From Gammaproteobacteria bacterium (lineage in GTDB: Bacteria > Pseudomonadota > Gammaproteobacteria > Pseudomonadales > Halieaceae), in NCBI GenBank assembly GCA_024644535.1, contig JAHEKX010000007.1, forward strand, positions 14,654 through 78,653: a stretch of DNA of 64,000 bases, read 5' to 3'. Shown here in pieces: positions 57,217 to 64,000 of the stretch. The notes under the pieces were generated by a model. It saw only the letters and a list, made by a program, of their open reading frames with translations. It searched no databases and had not been told where the DNA came from. Position 1 is the first letter of the stretch. Each line of letters starts with the position of its first letter. The translations under genes and the position numbers were made by a program.

Positions 57217-58539
57217 TTACGCGCTTAAGCCCTCAAGCTTGCGATACAGAGTGCGCAGGCTAATCCCGGCTTTCTTCGCCGTAGCCATTTTGTCGCCCTG
57301 ATGCTCTTCTAAAAGCTCCGCAAAATACCGCCGCTCTAACTCGATCAGTGAGTAATGCGTTAACTTAGTGCTTGGATCACTAAGCTTCGCGCCTCTACCC
57401 ATAGCGGCCATTCGCTCGTCTAGAAGGCGGCCAATGAGATCGTGCGCGAGGACATTGCCGTCATTAAGTACCGAGGCTCTTAATAAAAAATTTCTGAGCT
57501 CACGAATGTTGCCAGGCCAATCCGCTTGCTGAAGTAAGCCCTGCGCAGCCTGGGTCAAATGGTATCGATTTCCGGGACCAAGGCTTTCTAAGATCGTGTC
57601 AGCGATGACGGGAATATCTGAGCGCCGATCGATGAGTCGCGGCATGTTAATCGGGAAAACATTGATTCGATAATACAGGTCTAGGCGAAATGTCCCGTCT
57701 TGTACGCGCCTCCAAAGGTCATGGTGAGTGGCACAAATTAAGCGAAAATCGGTGTGTTTTGGCTCGCTAGAGCCAATCGGCCGATAGCTCCCTGTTTCGA
57801 TAAGTCTTAGCAGTTTGACCTGCAAGCTCAGCGGAATGTCTCCAACTTCATCTAGAAAGAGTGTTCCTCCGTCGGCAGCAGAAGCCAACCCTTGCCGCTC
57901 AAAATTGGCGCCAGTAAAGGCGCCTTTGGTGTGCCCGAAAAGTTCGCTCTCGAAAAGGGTTTCGGTTAAACCAGAGCATTCAAGTGTGACCATAGGTCGT
58001 TTATTGCGACGGCTTTGCTGATGAATGGACTGCGCGATTACTTCTTTGCCCGTGCCCGACTCGCCGAGTAGTAACACAGCGATATCGCTGTCAGCGACCC
58101 TAGTGACCTGGCTGAGCACGTTGCGGAAAGCTGGATCACTGCCTGCGACTTTTACCGGCTGGTGTGTAGTGACTTTGTTCTCCACAGGCTTGAGCACTTC
58201 GATAAAGTGAGTGACGCTACCACTTTCATCGCGTATCGGTGTCATCTCGACATCGACGTATTCGCGTCCTCTTGGTGTGTGATGAACATGCAAGACCCGG
58301 GTTTTATGCCCCGAGGTCTTGGCTAAACGCATGGGGCAGTCTTCGCCAGACTGATCGCAAGGCTTATCGTAACCGTGGGATATTGCGTAGCACTTGGGTA
58401 CGCTGGCCAGATCAAGCCGGCCAAAAGCAGACTCGTAAGCGGCGTTGGTTGCTTCTATCTCATAATCTTTGGAAACGATAATAGCGGGAAGCTCGATGAC
58501 ATCGAGCAAATCTTTGGGGTTATTAAGTGTGGTTTTCAT
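57217..58539 (-). CDS. fisR: FisR-like sigma-54-dependent sulfane-sulfur regulator
   Basis: 440 aa bacterial enhancer-binding protein. The N-terminal PAS-like sensor (about 8-125) has Cys50, Cys61 and Cys68, spaced 11 and 7 residues apart exactly as Cys53, Cys64 and Cys71 of Cupriavidus FisR, which react with sulfane sulfur. The AAA+ domain has Walker A GESGTGKE, the sigma-54 contact loop GAFTGA and Walker B GGTLFLDEVGD. The C-terminal Fis-type helix-turn-helix is KMATAKKAGISLRTLYRKL. Divergent from a sigma-54 promoter and the persulfide dioxygenase-SQR genes, so it very likely activates them. Confidence 0.9.
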   Translation of the reverse strand: MKTTLNNPKDLLDVIELPAIIVSKDYEIEATNAAYESAFGRLDLASVPKCYAISHGYDKPCDQSGEDCPMRLAKTSGHKTRVLHVHHTPRGREYVDVEMTPIRDESGSVTHFIEVLKPVENKVTTHQPVKVAGSDPAFRNVLSQVTRVADSDIAVLLLGESGTGKEVIAQSIHQQSRRNKRPMVTLECSGLTETLFESELFGHTKGAFTGANFERQGLASAADGGTLFLDEVGDIPLSLQVKLLRLIETGSYRPIGSSEPKHTDFRLICATHHDLWRRVQDGTFRLDLYYRINVFPINMPRLIDRRSDIPVIADTILESLGPGNRYHLTQAAQGLLQQADWPGNIRELRNFLLRASVLNDGNVLAHDLIGRLLDERMAAMGRGAKLSDPSTKLTHYSLIELERRYFAELLEEHQGDKMATAKKAGISLRTLYRKLEGLSA

Positions 58540-58559
58540 GCCAATATTGTCATAAATTT

Positions 58560-58589
58560 TGCCATCAATGGCAATACAAATCGATTTGA
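58560..58589. promoter_or_regulatory. Candidate FisR upstream activating sequences
   Basis: Two perfect palindromes lie side by side: TTGCCAT-CA-ATGGCAA (58560-58575) and CAAATCGATTTG (58578-58589); a further half-site TTTGCCATT begins at 58592. They are 90-118 bp upstream of the -24 element, the usual distance for an enhancer-binding protein, and just before the fisR start, where binding could also repress fisR. The stretch in between (58625-58660) is AT-rich and could bend. Confidence 0.6.
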
Positions 58590-58676
58590 CTTTGCCATTT
58601 CTGACTTCAACGATTCTCCAATTCTTATCCTATTGTTTTTAATGGGATTTTTTAATTGAGGGTCCTTCGGGAAAGC

Positions 58677-58692
58677 TGGCACGGTTTTCGCA
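58677..58692 (+). promoter_or_regulatory. Sigma-54 promoter of the persulfide dioxygenase-SQR operon
   Basis: TGGCACG-GTTT-TCGCA matches the RpoN consensus TGGCACG-N4-TTGCW with one mismatch and exact GG-to-GC spacing of 12 (GG at 58678, GC at 58690). Transcription should start near 58703, giving a leader of about 32 nt. The divergent gene encodes a sigma-54 activator. Confidence 0.85.
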
Positions 58693-58734
58693 GTGTAAAA
58701 GTTGAAAGCCCATTTGAATCTGCAGAGGTATGTC

Positions 58735-59631
58735 ATGAACCCCCTACCCTTCGAGCTACAGACAAGTCACTATCCAGAAGTTGTTCCTTTTTATGACGAC
58801 GACACCAATACGTTTTCTTATGTGGTGTATCAGACTGGCGACAAACGGTGTGCCGTGATCGATTCTGTGCTGGACTTGGATTACCCCTCGGGCACAATAA
58901 GCACGGCGGGCGTAGAGCGTATTGTCGACTACATCTTAAAACACAAATTAGAGCTTGAGTGGATTGTCGAAACCCACGTGCACGCAGATCACCTGTCCGC
59001 GGCCCCAGTGCTGCAGGAGCGATTAGGGGGCAAGCTTGTCATTGGTAAGAATATTCTGGTGGTGCAAGACACTTTTGGTAAGATTTTTAACGAAGACACC
59101 GAGTTTAAGCGCGACGGCTCCCAGTTTGATGTGTTGGCTGAAGACGGCGATGAGCTAATCATGGGTGATCTTCAAATTAAAGTGTTGCATACCCCCGGGC
59201 ACACCCCAGCTTGTATGACCTATGTTATTGGTGACGCAGTGTTTGTCGGCGACACCCTGTTCATGCCAGATGGCGGTACGGCTCGGGTTGACTTTCCTGG
59301 CGGAGATGCAAGCACTCTATATCGCTCAATCCAGCGCGTCTTATCGCTTCCAGAGAGTTTTCGCTTATTTATGTGTCACGATTATTGTCCGAACGGCCGT
59401 GCCCTTGAATACCAAACCACCGTTGGCGTCCAGAAAAAGACCAATATTCATGTGAATGACAAGATCAGTGAAGATGAATTTGTCGCTATGCGCCAGGCTC
59501 GAGATGCGACCTTAGGCATGCCGCGTTTGATTTTGCCGTCGCTTCAGGTGAATATGAGGGCGGGTCATATGCCACCGGCGGATAACGACGGCAAAGTGTT
59601 TCTGAAACTACCCGTTAACGCCTTTGTATAA
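58735..59631 (+). CDS. Persulfide dioxygenase (ETHE1/Blh-like, metallo-beta-lactamase fold)
   Basis: 298 aa. Oxidises glutathione persulfide to sulfite. The MBL metal motif is THVHADH (His81, His83, Asp85, His86), with further ligands His156 in HTPGHTP, Asp173 in GDTLF and His215 in CHDY; ETHE1-type enzymes bind a single Fe with the equivalents of His81, His156 and Asp173-type positions. It lacks the DUF442 domain that Blh-type relatives carry, and that domain is instead on the next protein. The ATG at 58735 follows the SD AGAGGTA. First gene of the sigma-54 operon. SQR follows after 23 nt. Confidence 0.9.
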   Translation: MNPLPFELQTSHYPEVVPFYDDDTNTFSYVVYQTGDKRCAVIDSVLDLDYPSGTISTAGVERIVDYILKHKLELEWIVETHVHADHLSAAPVLQERLGGKLVIGKNILVVQDTFGKIFNEDTEFKRDGSQFDVLAEDGDELIMGDLQIKVLHTPGHTPACMTYVIGDAVFVGDTLFMPDGGTARVDFPGGDASTLYRSIQRVLSLPESFRLFMCHDYCPNGRALEYQTTVGVQKKTNIHVNDKISEDEFVAMRQARDATLGMPRLILPSLQVNMRAGHMPPADNDGKVFLKLPVNAFV

Positions 59632-59654
59632 CGATAATTTTAAGGGGACATCAT

Positions 59655-61334
59655 ATGAAAACTGCAACAATTAACGACAAATTAACACTCTCGGATCAGT
59701 TGCTAATTAACGATATCGATGATTTGTCTGCGAGCAATGTTAAAACGATCATCTGCAACCGCCCGGACGGTGAGGACAGCGATCAGTTAACCTTCGCCGA
59801 AATTCAGGCCGCCGCGGCTGAGCATGGCATTACTGTCATTCATCAACCCATTACGCCCGGCCAGATCTCTAGCGCTCAAGTTGCCGACTTTAGGCTAGCG
59901 CTTGACGAGGCCCAGGGTAAGGTACACGCCTACTGTCGCACGGGTACACGATCGATTACATTGTGGTCGCTGAGTCAGGCCGCCAGTGGTGTCGCGGCCT
60001 CGACTCTTATTGAGGCGGCACAGAGCGTGGGTTACGACCTGAGCGGTATGGCTGAAAGGTTTGCGGCCGCCAATCCTAGCGCGCCAAAAGCCCCCGCTCC
60101 AAAGGAATTTGACGTGGTAATTATTGGTGGTGGCGCTGGCGGCATCTCGGTGGCGTCTTCTTTGCTGAAGCGTACCCCCGATTTAAGTATTGTTATTGTC
60201 GATCCGGCCGAGGTTCATTATTACCAGCCCGGCTGGACAATGGTGGGTGCGGGCGTATTTACACAAGAGCAAACAGTAAAGTCCATGAGTTCGCTCATTC
60301 CTTCTGGTGTCACCTGGATAAAAGAGGCGGTCGCGACTTTTAGCCCGCTTAGCAACCAAGTCACCTTGGAAGATGGTAGCGTATTGCAATATCAACAGTT
60401 GGTTGTAGCGCCTGGCTTGAAGCTCAACTGGGGAGCCATAGAGGGTTTAACCGAGACCCTTGGGCAGAATGGAGTCACGTCAAATTACCGTTATGATTTA
60501 GCACCTTATACTTGGAAGTTGGTTCAGGGACTTAAGTCTGGGAAGGCAATCTTTACCCAGCCTCCCATGCCCATTAAGTGTGCTGGCGCGCCGCAAAAGG
60601 CGATGTATTTATCCAGCGACTACTGGCTAAAAAATGACAATGTTCTTAGTAATATCGATGTCGAGTTCTGCAATGCTGGTGGCGTGTTATTCGGTGTTCA
60701 AGATTACGTGCCAGCTTTAATGGAATACATCAAGAAATACGATGCAACTCTTTCGTTTAATCACAATCTCGTGAAGATTGATGGCCCTAATAAGACAGCC
60801 TGGTTTGAAATAAAGGACGCCGAAGGTAATACGCAGGTTATTGAAAAGACTTTCGACATGATTCACGTCTGCCCGCCACAGTGCGCGCCCGACTTTGTCG
60901 CACAATCGGAGCTCGCGGACGCAAATGGCTGGGTTGACGTTGACCAAACTACCCTGCAACACAAGCGTTTCACAAACGTGTGGTCGTTAGGTGATGTGCA
61001 AAATGCACCCAACGCTAAAACAGCAGCAGCTGCGCGCATGCAAGCGCCTATCGTTGCTAACAACTTGTTGCACGAGCTAGGTCGAGAGAACTGGGTTGCG
61101 CACTACAATGGGTATGGCAGTTGCCCTCTTACTGTCGAGCGCGGGAAAATTGTTCTGGCCGAGTTTGGATATGGTGGCAAGTTACTCCCGAGTTTCCCAT
61201 CATGGGTACTTAATGGCCGCAAACCTACCCGCCTAGCATGGTGGTTGAAAGAGATTATTTTGCCGCCGGTTTACTGGAAAGCAATGCTGAAAGGTCGTGA
61301 ATGGATGGTCACACCTGTGCATGAAAAAGGCTGA
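59655..61334 (+). CDS. sqr: DUF442 (rhodanese-like)-sulfide:quinone oxidoreductase fusion
   Basis: 559 aa in two parts. Residues 1-140 are a DUF442/TIGR01244-type domain with the loop CRTGTRS (Cys94 to Arg99), a six-residue rhodanese-style cradle. Residues 150-559 are a type II SQR: FAD motif VVIIGGGAGG (154-163), catalytic Cys309 in IKCAGAPQK, and the quinone-side C-terminus SWVLNGRKPTRLAWWLKE with amphipathic helices. The second redox cysteine of human-type SQR (GDC) is absent: the site reads LGDVQNAP. Cys406 and Cys410 appear instead in HVCPPQCAPD. It oxidises H2S, passing electrons to ubiquinone, and DUF442 probably hands sulfane sulfur to glutathione. The SD AAGGGGA precedes the ATG. Confidence 0.88.
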   Translation: MKTATINDKLTLSDQLLINDIDDLSASNVKTIICNRPDGEDSDQLTFAEIQAAAAEHGITVIHQPITPGQISSAQVADFRLALDEAQGKVHAYCRTGTRSITLWSLSQAASGVAASTLIEAAQSVGYDLSGMAERFAAANPSAPKAPAPKEFDVVIIGGGAGGISVASSLLKRTPDLSIVIVDPAEVHYYQPGWTMVGAGVFTQEQTVKSMSSLIPSGVTWIKEAVATFSPLSNQVTLEDGSVLQYQQLVVAPGLKLNWGAIEGLTETLGQNGVTSNYRYDLAPYTWKLVQGLKSGKAIFTQPPMPIKCAGAPQKAMYLSSDYWLKNDNVLSNIDVEFCNAGGVLFGVQDYVPALMEYIKKYDATLSFNHNLVKIDGPNKTAWFEIKDAEGNTQVIEKTFDMIHVCPPQCAPDFVAQSELADANGWVDVDQTTLQHKRFTNVWSLGDVQNAPNAKTAAAARMQAPIVANNLLHELGRENWVAHYNGYGSCPLTVERGKIVLAEFGYGGKLLPSFPSWVLNGRKPTRLAWWLKEIILPPVYWKAMLKGREWMVTPVHEKG

Positions 61335-61338
61335 TCCG

Positions 61339-63048
61339 ATGCAATGGTTTCCGGCGGCACAATGGCTGAAAGGTTATAACCGCTCGTTATTCACGGCTGA
61401 CATTATCGCGGCTATCATCGTCACGATTATGCTTATTCCGCAGTCCTTGGCTTATGCCATGTTGGCCGGCGTGCCTCCCGAGATTGGCCTTTACGCCTCG
61501 GTGCTACCTTTGGTCGCTTATGCCCTGTTTGGGACGAGTCGCACACTATCAGTGGGGCCGGTCGCGGTAGTCAGTTTGATGACCGCTAGTGCAGTCGGTG
61601 AGGCGGTGGCAAAGACGGGGGCAGACTATCATCAAGCCGCAATTTTGCTAGCGCTACTTTCGGCAGTGATGCTGATAGGCATGGGATTACTGCGATTCGG
61701 ATTTCTCGCCAACTTCTTGTCGCATCCGGTCGTTTCAGGCTTTATTTCCGCCTCTGGGATCATCATTGCTTTGAGTCAGTTGAAACATATATTGGGTGTA
61801 TCGGCTCAGGGCGAAACATTGATTGAGCTTACTGAGTCACTTTGGGCAAATATAATGGGCACCAATATGCCCACCTTAAGTATTGGTTTGTTTGCGTTGG
61901 TGTTTTTAGCGTGGTGTCGCGCTTTTCTGGGGTCTTCGCTGGTTCGGCTGGGGTGTTCGAAAGATTTGGCGGCGACGCTAACTAAAACTGCGCCGGTGGT
62001 ATCGATTGCTGCCACCATTGCCCTCGCCTACGGTCTTGACTTGGCGGACCAAGGTGTCTCCATTGTTGGAGCGGTACCTAGCGGGTTGCCGAGTTTAAGC
62101 CTGCCAGCGCTCGATTGGCGGGTAATTGAGGAGCTGTGGCCGGCCGCTTTGTTAATTTCCATTATCGGTTACGTAGAATCGATCTCGGTTGGTCGTACCC
62201 TAGGCGCCAAGCGTCGGCAAAGAGTACATCCAGATCAGGAGCTTATCGGCTTAGGCGCGTCTAATTTGGCCTCGGCTTTGTCCTCTGGTTTTCCGGTCAC
62301 GGGCGGATTCTCGCGATCGGTTGTTAATTTTGATGCAGGCGCCCAAACGCCGGCAGCAAGCATCATGACTGCGATTGGGATTGCACTTGCGGCAATGTTC
62401 TTGACCCCGGTATTGTTTTTCTTGCCCAAAGCGACGCTTGCGGCCACGATCATTGTCGCTGTGATCAGTCTGGTCGATCTAAGTTTACTGAAACGCGCCT
62501 GGGATTATTCCAAACGAGATGGGTTGGCCTTAGCCGGAACCATCGTTATTACGCTGCTAGCAGGGGTCGAAGTCGGTGTGGTGACCGGTGTTTCGTTATC
62601 GATTTTTTTGCATCTGTATCACACGTCAAGACCGCATGTGGCAATCGTCGGAGAGGTGCCGGGAACCCAGCATTTTCGGAACATCAATCGCCATCAGGTC
62701 ATCACGGCGCCGACCATTTGCTCGATCAGAATCGACGAAAGCTTGTATTTCCCGAACGCCGCTTACTTAGAAGATGTGGTCTACACTGAAGTCGCCAAGA
62801 ATTCAGAATTAAAGCATGTTGTTTTGATGTGCTCCGCCATTAACGTGATTGATTTGAGCGCTCTAGAAGCCCTGGAGATGATTAACGAGAGGCTGACAGA
62901 GTTGGACATTGGCTTTCACCTGTCCGAGGTTAAAGGTCCTGTTATGGACGCTTTAGTGCGGTCCCATTTGCTACAAGCCTTGAACGGCAGCGTCTATTTG
63001 TCGCAACACGAGGCGTTTACCCAGCTGCAGACCCAGAGTGAGGTCTAA
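61339..63048 (+). CDS. SulP family anion transporter with STAS domain (copy 2)
   Basis: 569 aa. N-terminus AAQWLKGYNRSLFTADIIAA, MLIPQSLAYAMLAGVPPEIG, then LRFGFLANFLSHPVVSGFI, and a C-terminal STAS domain (about 445-565, SLYFPNAAYLEDVVYTEV, NVIDLSALEALEM). ATG 61339 is chosen for its SD (AAAGG 8 nt upstream) and fit to the paralogue; an in-frame ATG at 61321 overlaps the SQR stop. The gene is cotranscribed with PDO-SQR, so export of sulfite/sulfate or uptake of a sulfur oxyanion is plausible. Close paralogue of the copy at 55511. Confidence 0.9.
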   Translation: MQWFPAAQWLKGYNRSLFTADIIAAIIVTIMLIPQSLAYAMLAGVPPEIGLYASVLPLVAYALFGTSRTLSVGPVAVVSLMTASAVGEAVAKTGADYHQAAILLALLSAVMLIGMGLLRFGFLANFLSHPVVSGFISASGIIIALSQLKHILGVSAQGETLIELTESLWANIMGTNMPTLSIGLFALVFLAWCRAFLGSSLVRLGCSKDLAATLTKTAPVVSIAATIALAYGLDLADQGVSIVGAVPSGLPSLSLPALDWRVIEELWPAALLISIIGYVESISVGRTLGAKRRQRVHPDQELIGLGASNLASALSSGFPVTGGFSRSVVNFDAGAQTPAASIMTAIGIALAAMFLTPVLFFLPKATLAATIIVAVISLVDLSLLKRAWDYSKRDGLALAGTIVITLLAGVEVGVVTGVSLSIFLHLYHTSRPHVAIVGEVPGTQHFRNINRHQVITAPTICSIRIDESLYFPNAAYLEDVVYTEVAKNSELKHVVLMCSAINVIDLSALEALEMINERLTELDIGFHLSEVKGPVMDALVRSHLLQALNGSVYLSQHEAFTQLQTQSEV

Positions 63049-63144
63049 ACCTAGCTGATTAAAGAAGGATTAGAGATGTCAGGGGCTGGCTAGAGTGTCA
63101 ATAAGCCGCCATAATGATCATTCATTCGTTTATAGCTACTTATT

Positions 63145-64000
63145 ATGTTGTTGCGCTCACTCTTAATCACCTTTTTACTCTTAATAAGTACGGCTACCTC
63201 AGCGCTTGAGTCTGGCGATGGACCCCTCAGATTCACCGATGAGCAGACTACGACTCTGCAAGAGATGATTAAAAACCTAGAGCGCAGGCATTACGCTGCA
63301 AAAGCGTACGATGACAATCTATCAAGTATGCATCTCGAGCGTTACATCGATAGTTTAGATCCTAGAAAGCTTTACTTCACGACTCAAGATTTGAATGCGT
63401 TTTCTCGCCATGGCAGTTTACTCGATGATCAGGCCAAGGAGCGTTCTTTAGAGGCTGCAATTGAAGTTTACTCTATCTACTACGAACGGCGGGTGGCGCG
63501 CTTATCGGGCTTTCTAGACGATCTGGCGGGTGAAATTATCAAGCTTGATTTTGACTTAAATGATTACCTGGAATTAGAAGCCGATAACCTAGTCTGGGCG
63601 GATACCGAAGAAGCCCTGCAGGTGCGCTGGCGATTGCAGTTCAAAAATGACGTACTAAATTTAAAACTCGCAAAAAAAACAGATGAAGAAATCGCGCAGA
63701 CCCTAACCAAACGATACAGTTACCAACTTAAAGAGGCGAAGCGTACCACCGAGCGTGATGTGTTCGCCGTTTACGCTAATGCTCTGGCGAGTCTCTATGG
63801 GCCGCATACATCCTACTACTCGCCCAGACAGTCAGAAAACTTTGATATCGAGATGTCCCTGTCGCTTGAGGGTATTGGTGCCCTGCTTCAGCTTGACGAG
63901 GATTATATCAAAGTCAGTCGTATCGTCCCTAAAGGCCCCGCAGATAAGCACGGGCAGTTAAAAGCGGCTGATCGCATTGTTGGGGTCGCCCAAGGAAAAG
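63145..64000 (+). CDS. prc: Tail-specific (C-terminal processing) protease Prc, 5' part
   Basis: An open frame running off the window edge (285 codons seen; the full family is about 680-720 aa). A signal peptide (MLLRSLLITFLLLISTATSA) is followed by the Prc N-terminal helical domain: LQEMIKNLERRHYAAKAYDD, SLDPRKLYFTTQDL, and LYGPHTSYYSPRQSENFDIEMS. The PDZ domain starts at about 240 (LEGIGALLQLDEDY, RIVPKGPADKHGQLKAADRI). The protease domain lies outside. It degrades periplasmic and ssrA-tagged proteins and regulates murein hydrolases. No strong SD or promoter is seen in the 96-nt gap after SulP. Confidence 0.9.
   Translation, partial: MLLRSLLITFLLLISTATSALESGDGPLRFTDEQTTTLQEMIKNLERRHYAAKAYDDNLSSMHLERYIDSLDPRKLYFTTQDLNAFSRHGSLLDDQAKERSLEAAIEVYSIYYERRVARLSGFLDDLAGEIIKLDFDLNDYLELEADNLVWADTEEALQVRWRLQFKNDVLNLKLAKKTDEEIAQTLTKRYSYQLKEAKRTTERDVFAVYANALASLYGPHTSYYSPRQSENFDIEMSLSLEGIGALLQLDEDYIKVSRIVPKGPADKHGQLKAADRIVGVAQGK

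Noticed and set aside
1-64000. CRISPR arrays, insertion sequences, integrases or phage genes
   Set aside because: No spaced direct repeats, transposase or integrase motifs, or attachment-site duplications at either tRNA were seen.

Overview
The window looks like chromosome of a heterotrophic, aerobic gammaproteobacterium, probably marine and of the Pseudomonas/Cellvibrionales type. The support is gene order (rne|rluC; yceD-rpmF-fabD-fabG-acpP-fabF-pabC-mltG-tmk-holB-pilZ; tRNA-Leu-tig-clpP-clpX-lon-hupB-ppiD; gloB|yafS-like-rnhA-dnaQ) and protein sequence. Species cannot be named from the sequence alone. I saw no prophage, insertion sequence, integrase, CRISPR array or rRNA.

Layout. 0-3.3 kb: tRNA-Ser(UGA) and rne on the minus strand, with a long rne leader facing rluC. 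3.3-6.3 kb: rluC, a HAD phosphatase, yceF (Maf), yceD and rpmF. 6.3-14.5 kb: a tight fatty-acid/cell-envelope/replication operon (fabD to pilZ) that lacks plsX and fabH and ends in a GH84 O-GlcNAcase-like gene where tatD is often found. 14.6-23.1 kb: tRNA-Leu(UAG), trigger factor, ClpP, ClpX, Lon, HU and PpiD, a proteostasis cluster with a sigma-32-like promoter before lon. 23.1-28.4 kb: a D-3-phosphoglycerate dehydrogenase, a DUF1285 gene, ETF-ubiquinone oxidoreductase and EtfBA. 28.4-38 kb: Kef-type antiporter, DUF934-cysI, a 37-residue membrane peptide, metH-DUF2970, nfuA and DAHP synthase. 38-43.9 kb: an AddB-like/AddA-like nuclease-helicase pair. 43.9-52.6 kb: mltD, gloB, a methyltransferase, rnhA, dnaQ, nhaB, nudC, sohB, a thioesterase and a TPR protein. 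52.6-55.4 kb: a small accessory patch with two SDR enzymes and a nitroreductase. 55.5-63.05 kb: a sulfide/sulfane-sulfur oxidation module. 63.1-64 kb: the start of the Prc protease, cut by the window edge.

The most interesting locus is the sulfur module. A FisR-like sigma-54 activator, with three cysteines spaced as in known sulfane-sulfur-sensing FisR, is divergent from a sigma-54 promoter. That promoter drives a persulfide dioxygenase, a fusion of a rhodanese-like DUF442 domain to sulfide:quinone oxidoreductase (SQR), and a SulP transporter. A paralogous SulP gene closes the other side. The inferred flow is H2S oxidised by SQR, sulfane sulfur passed by DUF442 to glutathione, persulfide oxidised to sulfite by the dioxygenase, and oxyanions moved by the SulP pair. 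The SQR carries an unusual cysteine arrangement.

Other points worth a second look: the GH84 gene in a replication/pilus operon, an apparently leaderless yceD mRNA, terminators buried in the coding sequence of convergent neighbours, and the absence of plsX and fabH from the fab locus. All coordinates were read by eye from the sequence. Functional names rest on recognised motifs and gene order, not on database searches.
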